Source of the DNA: Leptotrichia sp. oral taxon 498
GTDB lineage: Bacteria > Fusobacteriota > Fusobacteriia > Fusobacteriales > Leptotrichiaceae
Reading direction: 5' to 3'
Length of the DNA stretch: 64,000 bases
Assembly: GCF_002240055.1 (NCBI RefSeq)
Contig: NZ_CP016753.1
Location: 930,001 to 994,000 of the forward strand
The notes under the pieces are model-generated. The model had not been told where the DNA came from. It saw only the letters and a list, made by a program, of their open reading frames with translations, and ran no database searches. The translations under genes and the position numbers were made by a program. Shown here piece after piece: positions 1 to 6,918 of the stretch. Position 1 is the stretch's first letter. The number at the start of each line of letters is the position of its first letter.

Positions 1-944
1 GTATGCACTGCACCTTTTACAATGTATAATTCTTTATTTTTATTTCCTAATGCTTTATAAGCATCTTCTGAAAAGTATCTTGAGTGAGCATTTTCTCCGT
101 GAACTATTAAAGTAGGCGTTCTCATTTCAGAAGCATATTGTAAAATTGGCATATTAATTAATGGTAACATTCCAGTTGTTGTCCAACCACCATTTGGATT
201 TGAATTTACTGAACGAGGGTGGAATCCTCTTTTTGTTGTGTAATAATCTGAGTAATCAGCAACAAATTTTGGTGTATCTTTTGTTATTTGATCTTGTCTT
301 AAATTAACAGGTGGTACTACATCAGAATAATTATTTTCAACGGCTTTCCATCTAGCTTCATTCATTTCTTTTTTCAGATTATATCTTCCTTCTGCATCAA
401 CTGAATCGTTGTAACCTTTTGCAGAAACTCTTGTCATATCGTACATTGTCGAAGTTGCAACTGCTTTAATACGAGTATCTGAAATTCCTGCATTTAAAGC
501 AAATCCTCCCCATCCACAAATTCCTAAAATTCCAATTTTATCTCTGTCAATAAATGATTGTGTTCCTAAAAAATCAACTGCCGCACTAAAGTCTTCAGTA
601 TTAATTTCAGGTGATGGAACATTTCTTGGCTGTCCTCCACTTTCTCCTGTATATGAACCATCAAACGCTAATGTTACAAATCCTCTTTCTGCTAGTGTTT
701 GTGCATATAGTCCTGATGATTGCTCTTTAACTGCTCCAAATGGACCTGAAATTGCTATTGCAGATAGTTTTTGATTTCCAATATTTTTTGGAACATACAA
801 ATCCCCAACCAGAGTTATTCCATAACGATTTTTAAACATAACTTTAGTATGCTCAACTTTATTACTTCCCGGGAAAGTTTTATCCCATTTTTGTTCTAAT
901 TTTATACTCGAATCTTTCACTTGTTTAATTGCAGGTATTGCCAT
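1..944 (-). CDS. alpha/beta hydrolase (dienelactone-hydrolase-like), 3' end beyond window
   Basis: The reading frame enters from the window edge and is open for 314 codons, so the C-terminus is missing. The protein has an alpha/beta-hydrolase layout: a strand ending in DLYVPKN, a nucleophile-elbow-like GICGWGG (residues ~161-167) where Cys stands in place of the usual Ser, and an IVHGE strand near the cut end that normally precedes the acid or His region. Cys nucleophiles are typical of dienelactone hydrolases, but this longer family is mostly uncharacterised, so the substrate is unknown. The ATG at 944 is preceded by AGGAGG with 7-nt spacing. In frame upstream lies a hydrophobic stretch reachable from a GTG at about 1016, which could be a signal peptide. 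The gene lies downstream of lysR on the same strand, with a possible LysR site between them. Confidence 0.8.
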   Translation of the reverse strand, partial: MAIPAIKQVKDSSIKLEQKWDKTFPGSNKVEHTKVMFKNRYGITLVGDLYVPKNIGNQKLSAIAISGPFGAVKEQSSGLYAQTLAERGFVTLAFDGSYTGESGGQPRNVPSPEINTEDFSAAVDFLGTQSFIDRDKIGILGICGWGGFALNAGISDTRIKAVATSTMYDMTRVSAKGYNDSVDAEGRYNLKKEMNEARWKAVENNYSDVVPPVNLRQDQITKDTPKFVADYSDYYTTKRGFHPRSVNSNPNGGWTTTGMLPLINMPILQYASEMRTPTLIVHGENAHSRYFSEDAYKALGNKNKELYIVKGAVH

Positions 945-1107
945 AATATTTCCTCCTATACTTATTATTCCTAATATTGTAGTTACTAATAACCTTTTTC
1001 TTAATATTATTATCACATTCCTTTATTTTGATATTTTATTTCTTTCATTTTTCACAAGTGAATTGTACATCATTTTTTTAACTATTTCAAATACTTCTAA
1101 TTTATAT

Positions 1108-1128
1108 ATAACTATAATTTTTAGTTAT
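1108..1128. promoter_or_regulatory. inverted repeat ATAACTA-N7-TAGTTAT, candidate LysR site
   Basis: Perfect 7-bp arms at 1108-1114 and 1122-1128, overlapping the lysR stop codon and lying about 165 bp upstream of the hydrolase start. The same ATAACTA/TAGTTAT arms recur upstream of lysR at 3396-3427. LysR proteins often bind interrupted AT-rich dyads. The hydrolase as target is inferred. A weak terminator hairpin is the alternative, but no clear T-tract is seen. Confidence 0.4.
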
Positions 1129-1357
1129 AATTAGAAATATATATTTTCAAATTTTCTAAAAATTTTTTTGAAACATTTGATAAAGTTTGATTTTTTTTCC
1201 AAATAATGCTCATCTCTGTTTCAAGCTCCGGTTTTAATGGAATGAATTTCAAATTGCTTTCACCCGTATTTATTATTCCATCAAAACATAGAACACTTCC
1301 AATATTTTGATTTGCCATTAATGATGCATTATAAAGTAAGTTATAAGTACCTACAAC

Positions 1358-1472
1358 AGTGAACTACTCCCGCCTTTAGAAGCGGGAGCTTCTTGGGAAG
1401 TATCTGCTTTTGTTAGCCAAATATATTTACCAAGCTCTTCGGGTAGTTCCTACCCTGTCTTCTTTTATTTTC
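1358..1472 (-). ncRNA. putative TnpB guide RNA (reRNA/omega RNA) region, copy 1
   Basis: In IS605-type elements the RNA that guides TnpB comes from the tnpB 3' end plus the right end, and its guide is the flanking DNA. Here the region from the tnpB stop to the right end contains a GTAGGAACTACC-type hairpin and the terminal CTCCCGC/GCGGGAG hairpin. It is nearly identical to copy 2. The guide would begin at 1357 and read GTTGTAGGTACTTATA, i.e. lysR sequence. No RNA evidence is available; the assignment rests on family knowledge. Confidence 0.5.
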
Positions 1473-2570
1473 TTAATATTTCAACATCGCTTTTCCAATG
1501 TTTCTTACATTCAATGCCGCATTGTAATCTCTATCAATTTCAATCCCACAGCACTTACATTTATAACTTCTTTCTGATAATTTCAGCTCCTCTTTAATAT
1601 TTCCACATCTACTACAAGTTTTCGACGATGGAAACCACTTATCTATCTTCAAAAATTCTTTCCCTAAAAATATCAGCTTATACTCAAGCATTCTCAAAAA
1701 CATTCCCCATCCATTATCTCCTACACTTTTCCCAAAATTTAATGCCTGACTCATCCCTTTCATATTCAAATCCTCAACAACCACAGCATTATACGCTTCA
1801 GACAATTTTTTTGATAATTTATGTAGAAAATCTCTTCGACAATTTTTAATATATTCATGCAATTTTGATATTTTCGCTTTTTGCTTATACCAATTTTTAG
1901 AAAATTTTACTTTTCTCGATAATGATTTCTGTAATTTCTTCAATTTTTTCTCCAACATCCTAAAATATCTTGGATAATCAGCTCTTTGGTTTTCAGAGCT
2001 GACAAATAATTCAGACATTGAAAAATCAAGTCCAATCACTTTATCATTACTTGGATTTTTTTGAATTTCTTTTTCAAATTCTGTCAAGATGGAAACATAG
2101 TAATTTCCATTACTGTTTGTCAATGTTACTGACTTTATCTTGTAATCCTTCGGTATTTCTCTATGATATTTTAATTTAACTTTTTTCAATTTTGGCAAAA
2201 CCAAATATTTTGTTTCCTCAATTCGTATTGAATTATTCACACAATTTGTCGTGTAACTTTTAACATTATTCTTTTTAGATTTGAACCTTGGAAACTTCGC
2301 TCTTTTCTGAAAAAAATTCGTAAACGATCGTTTTACATTCAATTGAGCATTTGAAAGTGCTAGACTGTCTACTTCTTTTAGAAATTGATTTTCACTTTTT
2401 AAACTGGCAGGTGTAATTATTTTATTTTTTCCCGTTTCTTCATAAAATTTATTTGCAGCATACAAAATCGTATTGTAAACAAAACGAACACATCCAAAAG
2501 TCTTGTTTATCAATAATTCTTGCTCCTTATTTGGATAAATTCTGTATTTGAATGCTAAATTATATTTCAT
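1473..2570 (-). CDS. tnpB: TnpB RNA-guided nuclease of IS605-type element, copy 1
   Basis: A 365-residue TnpB. The N-terminal helix-turn-helix/OB-like region begins FKYRIYPNKEQ. RuvC residues are all present: Asp182 in GLDFS, Glu266 in VVVEDLNM and the Asp of DRDYNAALN (~348). The zinc ribbon uses Cys319/322 and Cys338/341. Ribosome binding site AGGAGGTG precedes the ATG. TnpB proteins act as RNA-guided DNA nucleases that cut the donor site after transposon excision and so favour retention of the element. The protein is about 95% identical by eye to copy 2 and looks functional, although the element has no tnpA. Confidence 0.93.
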   Translation of the reverse strand: MKYNLAFKYRIYPNKEQELLINKTFGCVRFVYNTILYAANKFYEETGKNKIITPASLKSENQFLKEVDSLALSNAQLNVKRSFTNFFQKRAKFPRFKSKKNNVKSYTTNCVNNSIRIEETKYLVLPKLKKVKLKYHREIPKDYKIKSVTLTNSNGNYYVSILTEFEKEIQKNPSNDKVIGLDFSMSELFVSSENQRADYPRYFRMLEKKLKKLQKSLSRKVKFSKNWYKQKAKISKLHEYIKNCRRDFLHKLSKKLSEAYNAVVVEDLNMKGMSQALNFGKSVGDNGWGMFLRMLEYKLIFLGKEFLKIDKWFPSSKTCSRCGNIKEELKLSERSYKCKCCGIEIDRDYNAALNVRNIGKAMLKY

Positions 2571-3395
2571 GAAATTACACCTCCTTTTAATTTTGAATAT
2601 TATTTTTAATGACTTCTCTTCAATATTTTACACAAAAATTGTATCATAGACATATCCTTTTTTCAATTTTTTTACAAAAAAAGCAATTCATCTCCCACTT
2701 GTAGAAAGCCTACGACTTCTTGCTGTCTTTTTGTTAAAATTTTCTATACTTTTTCCTATCCAGCCAGCTAAAAAATTATCCACATTTGTTTGTTTTGAAA
2801 TAATTAAAGGAATATTTTCTAAATCTTTGGACAAAATATAGTCTTTTTTTGCAAGAAAATTATCCTTTCTCACAAGTAACCCCCATTTATCACACCAGGG
2901 CAAACTCAAATGCTCATATTTACTTTTATCCACAAACCCAAATGTAATTGCAAAATCTAAAGTTCCATTATCCAGTTTTAAAAGCATTTCGTCTGCATTT
3001 CCACTAGTAACATTTGTTTTTATATTTGGATAATCAATCATCATATCATTAATAATCTTAAAAATATGTCCCATTTGAGCACTTTCTCCTGCACCAATAT
3101 TTATCTCTCCTCCAACAATATCTTCTTGTGTCAAGTTGGCAACTGTCGTATCAACTAATGCTAAAATTTCTTTTGCTTTTGTTAAAAAATAAACACCATC
3201 TTCTGTTAAAGTAATATTCCGATTCCCTCTTTTAAAAAGTGTAACACCCAATTCTTCTTCCAAATTTTTTAATTGCTTTGAAAGTGCTGGCTGTGAAACA
3301 TAAAGAATTTTAGCCGCATTAGAAATATTTCTTTCTGTTGCCACAACTAAAAAATATTTTAAAACTCTTAATTCCATTTTTTCTCCTTTTTTACT

Positions 3396-3427
3396 ATAAC
3401 TAAAACTAATAGATAAATATTAGTTAT
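3396..3427. promoter_or_regulatory. nested inverted repeats between lysR and SDR gene, candidate LysR operator
   Basis: The outer repeat is ATAACTAA (3396-3403) with TTAGTTAT (3420-3427). The inner repeat is AACTAAT (3404-3410) with ATTAGTT (3419-3425). It sits 19 bp upstream of the lysR start in the divergent lysR/SDR spacer, the classical place for an autoregulatory LysR site. It shares arms with the repeat at 1108-1128. Confidence 0.5.
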
Positions 3428-3587
3428 AAGTATTAGATATTTTTATTGTTTTATATTATACTAAATATGTAAAATAAAAACAATTTGTTAGAAAAAATTA
3501 ATTTGCGAAAATCTTTCAAAAAACTCTTGACTTATACCATACTCTAACTGCTATCCTTTATTTATCAAATTTATGGAGGTAATAACT

Positions 3588-4367
3588 ATGAAAACAAAAT
3601 ATACTGTTATAACAGGAGCAAGTTCGGGAATAGGAAAGGCTGTGGCTCTAAAATTTGCAGAAAGAAATAAAAATCTTGTTCTAATTGCACGAAGAAAGAA
3701 TTTACTAGAAGACTTAAAAAGCGAAATTTTGAAGAAAAATCCTAATTTGGACATTATTGTAATAGATTTTGACTTAACTGATGTCGGTAAAATCCCTGAA
3801 CTATATTCAAAATTAAAAAATTATCACATTGAAACTTTAATAAACAATGCAGGTTTTGGAATGTATGGCGATGTAAGAGAGCAGCCTTTAAATAAAATTT
3901 TAGATATGCTTCATCTCAATGTAGAGGCATTAACTTTGCTATCTTCTTTATACGTCCAAGATTACCACAACGAAGAAGGCTCTCAATTAATCAATATCTC
4001 CTCAACAGGAGGTTACACAATCGTTCCAAACGTAATTGTCTACTGTGCCACAAAATTTTACGTAAATGCCTTCACAGAAGGACTCGCACTAGAATTAAAG
4101 CAAAACAACGCACAATTAAAAGCAAAAGTCCTAGCACCCGCCGCAACCAAAACTGACTTTGGAAATGTCGCAACTGATAAGACTGATTTTGATTATGATA
4201 AATCTTATCCAAACTATCATACATCCGAAGAAATGGCAGATTTTCTCATTCAACTTTACGAAAGCGACAAAACTGTCGGCTACATCAATCGTGAAACTTT
4301 TGAATTTGACTTGTCCGATGGATTTTTTCAAAATGCATTTAGTTCTAAAAATAATATGAAATTTTAA
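3588..4367 (+). CDS. short-chain dehydrogenase/reductase
   Basis: A classical SDR of 259 residues with a Rossmann fold. It has the cofactor loop TGASSGIG near the N-terminus, NNAG at about residue 86, the catalytic Ser in NISS, and the YxxxK pair in YCATK. The ATG at 3588 is chosen over the one at 3573 because GGAGG (3575-3579) is the ribosome binding site and overlaps that earlier ATG. It is probably an NAD(P)H-dependent oxidoreductase of short-chain carbonyl or hydroxyl compounds; the substrate is unknown. The gene is divergent from lysR, whose disruption could alter its expression. Confidence 0.9.
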   Translation: MKTKYTVITGASSGIGKAVALKFAERNKNLVLIARRKNLLEDLKSEILKKNPNLDIIVIDFDLTDVGKIPELYSKLKNYHIETLINNAGFGMYGDVREQPLNKILDMLHLNVEALTLLSSLYVQDYHNEEGSQLINISSTGGYTIVPNVIVYCATKFYVNAFTEGLALELKQNNAQLKAKVLAPAATKTDFGNVATDKTDFDYDKSYPNYHTSEEMADFLIQLYESDKTVGYINRETFEFDLSDGFFQNAFSSKNNMKF

Positions 4368-4444
4368 ATATTAGTTTTTATTGTTGATTTTCCTAAAAAA
4401 ATATTATAAAATATAAAAAAAATTATTATTATGGGAGTGATTTT

Positions 4445-4858
4445 ATGAAAAAATTTATATTTTTATTTTCTTTGTTAATTTGCAGTTTAAGTTTTTCTGA
4501 CACTAATATTGACCAAATATCTTCTGAAGTTTGGAGATGCCCTTATTCTGTTGACAGAACTTTTAAGGGACTTACTTATATAAAATTCTTGAATGAAAAT
4601 GGCAAGCCGTCTATTTCAGTTAGCATATTGGATAATCGCGCAGCATTAAAAACAGGAAAAGTTTCGCTTGAACTTTCACAATTAGATTACGAAGTAAAAG
4701 AAAATGAAAATTCTATCTATTTTACAAACTTGAGTGACAAAACACAAGTTTTTTCAAATTACAAATTATCTTATTCATTTGATAAAAAAAATAGACCTAA
4801 AATGGATTTATATCGTATTTCAGATAACAAAAAACTTTGCAGTCTTATAACAAATTAA
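4445..4858 (+). CDS. small secreted protein, unknown
   Basis: 137 residues with a clear signal peptide (KKFIFLFSLLICSLSFS, probable cleavage before Asp). The mature part has two cysteines (WRCPY and KLCSL) that could form a disulfide in the periplasm. GGGAGTG precedes the ATG. No family is recognised. It stands alone between the SDR gene and a terminator at 4893-4933, so it is probably monocistronic. Confidence 0.75.
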   Translation: MKKFIFLFSLLICSLSFSDTNIDQISSEVWRCPYSVDRTFKGLTYIKFLNENGKPSISVSILDNRAALKTGKVSLELSQLDYEVKENENSIYFTNLSDKTQVFSNYKLSYSFDKKNRPKMDLYRISDNKKLCSLITN

Positions 4859-4892
4859 ATTATCAAAAATACAAAAATAATCAATAATTTTT

Positions 4893-4933
4893 AAGCAACG
4901 ATTTCTTAGTGATTTTCGTTGCTTGATTTTTTT
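4893..4933 (+). terminator. intrinsic terminator of the 4445 gene
   Basis: Perfect 9-bp stem AAGCAACGA (4893-4901) with TCGTTGCTT (4916-4924), followed by GATTTTTTT. It overlaps the 3' end of the fragment on the opposite strand. Confidence 0.85.
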
Positions 4934-5268
4934 CCGACGGTTTTTATATATCTGATATTTCTAGTTGCTCCTATTTTTTGTAATATATCATTTTTCACCA
5001 AATATCTTAACAAATCTCTAGCACGGCTTTCTTTTACATTCAAAAGTTTTTCTAATTTCAATCGTGTAAGTTCATCATTAGTTTCAAAAAACTCCATTAT
5101 TTTTTGAATTTGCACCTCTAAAATCTTTCTTTTTTTGATTTCAGTTTTAATTGTGGATTCCCTATTATTTAAATTTTTTATAAAATCATAATTTAAGTTT
5201 TTCATTACCACTTTAAATCCATTAAAATCTGAAAAAAATTCAACTAATTTTGTTTTCTGTATAATCAT
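4906..5268 (-). pseudogene. winged-helix fragment, probably the C-terminal end of a larger ATP-binding/regulatory protein
   Basis: 120 codons without a visible ribosome binding site. The C-terminal half looks like a winged helix (QKIMEFFETNDELTRLKLEKLL, then RARDLLRYLVKNDILQKIG). The N-terminal FSDFNGFKVVMK resembles the segment that precedes the C-terminal winged helix in AlbA_2/Schlafen-type ATP-binding regulators. I therefore read it as a remnant of a longer gene. Its last codons are formed by the terminator of the convergent gene, which also argues against an intact gene. A free-standing small regulator is possible. Confidence 0.5.
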
Positions 5269-5285
5269 AGATTTATAATATAATT

Positions 5286-5654
5286 CTATATACTTTTATT
5301 TTTTATGTATTCCTCAACATAAAAGTTACCAAATTCTTCCATTGTATCGAGGACAGGAATCAATTTTTTTCCTTTCTCTGTCAAAAAATATTCAACTCTA
5401 GGAGGAACTTCAGGATAAACTTTTCTTCCCACGATACCGTCTTCTTCAAGTTCCCTTAACTGTTTAGTAAGTGAACCTTGAGAAATATTCGATAAAAACT
5501 TTTTGATTTCACTATATCTTCTGGCTTCATTTTTTAAAAACCAGATAATTGTTATTTTCCATTTTCCTGCAAAAATTTTTTGAGTATAATTTATTCCACA
5601 TATTCTATTATTCTTTTCAATATTCTTTATTTTGTATTTTTTTAAATCTTTCAT
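5286..5654 (-). CDS. HxlR-family transcriptional regulator
   Basis: 122 residues with the HxlR winged-helix pattern: AGKWKITIIWFL, then RRYSEIKKFL, the recognition helix region SQGSLTKQLRELEEDGIV, and the wing YPEVPPRVEYFLTEKG. The early Cys of ICGINYTQ resembles redox-sensing HxlR members such as HypR and YodB; a redox role is only suggested. AGGAGG precedes the ATG. It is divergent from the nitronate-monooxygenase-like gene, which it probably regulates. Confidence 0.9.
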   Translation of the reverse strand: MKDLKKYKIKNIEKNNRICGINYTQKIFAGKWKITIIWFLKNEARRYSEIKKFLSNISQGSLTKQLRELEEDGIVGRKVYPEVPPRVEYFLTEKGKKLIPVLDTMEEFGNFYVEEYIKNKSI

Positions 5655-5717
5655 TATAAAACCTCCTCATATCACAAAAGTACATTTTTTAATACTATGT
5701 CATTTTTTATTGCCTAC

Positions 5718-5746
5718 TTCAATATTTAGTGTAAATGTATTATAAT
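5718..5746 (+). promoter_or_regulatory. promoter of the nitronate-monooxygenase-like gene
   Basis: -35 TTCAAT (5718-5723), 17-bp spacer, -10 TATAAT (5741-5746), in the divergent spacer with hxlR. AAGTACATTT and AAATGTATT form a loose inverted pair around it and may be HxlR sites. Confidence 0.5.
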
Positions 5747-5790
5747 ATTTTAAAACAAAAAAATCAATAAAAATTGAGAGGAGAATAATA

Positions 5791-6762
5791 ATGAAAAAAA
5801 ATAGAATAACAGAAATTTTAGGAATCAAATATCCGATAATACAAGGACCAATGGCATGGCTAACAGATGCAAAACTAGTAGCAGCCGTTAGTAATGCCGG
5901 TGGACTAGGAATTTTAGGACCTAGTGCAGGTCAAACAACAATGACGCCTTCTCCACAGGAAACAATGGAAAGAATGAGGGAAGAAATTAGAAAAACAAGA
6001 GAATTAACTGACAAACCTTTTGGTGTTGTAATAATAGTAGATGTAGATATGAAATTTACAAATCCTCTTTTAGATATGATAATTGAAGAAAAAGTTCCAG
6101 TTGCACTTGTAAACGGAGTCGCAGGAATGGATTTTGAAAGTACATTTAAAAGATTAAAAAATGCTGGGATTAAAATAGTCTTTAGAGGGGAACCAACTGT
6201 TGAAAATGCTAGAACTATAGAAAAATTAGGAGCAGATGTATTTGTTGCAACAGGATTTGATGAAGGAGGAATGCTTCCAGGAGGGCAGATAGGAACTTTT
6301 TCAATAGTACCTTTAATAGTAGATTCTGTAAAAAATATTCCTGTTATGGCTGCTGGAGGAATTTCTGATATACGTGGTGTCAGAGCTGCATTTGCACTTG
6401 GAGCTGAAGGAGTATTTCTTGGAACAAGATTTTTAGCTACAGAAGAAGCAAGAACAGCGCAGAATGTAAAAGAACTGATGCTAAAAACAACCGCTGAAGA
6501 TTTACATATTTTTAGAACATTGCCCCACTTTTACAGATCTATTCCTACAAAACTATCGGCAGAATTAGTTGAAATGGATAAAAACGGTGCTACAAGAGAA
6601 GAACTGTTCTTAAAACAGGGTGGAGGAAAAAATATGAAACTCGGAATGCTTGATGGGGATGAAAATGGATACATTTCGGTTGGTTTAGGAGTAAGTTTTA
6701 TTAAGGAAATTAAATCTGTTAAAGAAGTTGTAAACGAGTTAATGGCTGATTTTATTGATTAA
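5791..6762 (+). CDS. NAD(P)H-dependent flavin oxidoreductase, nitronate monooxygenase/FabK-like
   Basis: 323 residues forming an FMN-dependent TIM barrel of the nitronate monooxygenase/FabK superfamily. It opens with the family signature YPIIQGPMAWL, followed by AVSNAGGLGILG. FMN-phosphate-binding loops appear as PVMAAGGISDIRG and GAEGVFLGTRFLA. Nitronate oxidation or 2-enoyl-ACP reduction are both possible; without fatty-acid-synthesis neighbours I keep the general name. GAGAGGAG precedes the ATG. Likely controlled by the divergent HxlR regulator. Confidence 0.88.
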   Translation: MKKNRITEILGIKYPIIQGPMAWLTDAKLVAAVSNAGGLGILGPSAGQTTMTPSPQETMERMREEIRKTRELTDKPFGVVIIVDVDMKFTNPLLDMIIEEKVPVALVNGVAGMDFESTFKRLKNAGIKIVFRGEPTVENARTIEKLGADVFVATGFDEGGMLPGGQIGTFSIVPLIVDSVKNIPVMAAGGISDIRGVRAAFALGAEGVFLGTRFLATEEARTAQNVKELMLKTTAEDLHIFRTLPHFYRSIPTKLSAELVEMDKNGATREELFLKQGGGKNMKLGMLDGDENGYISVGLGVSFIKEIKSVKEVVNELMADFID

Positions 6763-6771
6763 TTAGAGAGG

Positions 6772-6911
6772 TGTCTCATAAGTTAGAAATAATCCAAAAA
6801 ACATATATATTATATATTCTTATAAATTAAAGATTTTTGTTTTTATTAATTTTATAAAAATAATCATATATAAAATTTATGATTTTGTATTTTTATTCCT
6901 CTTATGAGACA
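6772..6911. repeat. 140-bp gene-free segment bounded by 11-bp inverted repeats
   Basis: TGTCTCATAAG (6772-6782) and CTTATGAGACA (6901-6911) are perfect inverted repeats around a very AT-rich interior. The layout suggests a small MITE or IS remnant. No convincing target duplication is visible. The segment also separates two convergent genes, so a terminator role is possible, but the 118-bp loop makes that unlikely. Confidence 0.4.
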
Positions 6912-6918
6912 TTCTTTT

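Larger units (their letters stand above)
1358..2732 (-). mobile_element. IS200/IS605-type element copy 1, tnpB only
   Basis: A 1375-bp element inserted in lysR. The left end (high coordinate) directly follows TTTAAC, and the right end finishes in GTTCACT after the hairpin CTCCCGC...GCGGGAG. Ends match copy 2 at 39102-40849. No terminal inverted repeat or target duplication is present, as expected for this family. Most of tnpA is lost: only a stretch like GTAAAATATTGAAGAGAAGT near its start and the last few codons before the tnpB ribosome binding site remain. It therefore depends on a transposase in trans, such as that of copy 2. Confidence 0.9.
1121..3377 (-). pseudogene. LysR-family regulator split by an IS605-type insertion
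   Basis: The N-terminal part (3377 to 2733, 215 codons) carries a standard LysR winged helix-turn-helix (YFLVVATERNISNAAKILY...) and the start of the effector domain. The C-terminal part (1357 to 1121, 78 codons plus stop) carries the end of that domain. Removing 1358-2732 joins the halves in frame as ...ENFN-VVGTYN..., giving 293 residues, the usual LysR length. The left fragment now runs into the insertion and ends at 2688. Neighbours are an SDR gene (divergent) and an alpha/beta hydrolase (downstream), the likely former targets. The insertion looks recent because neither half has decayed. Confidence 0.88.
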
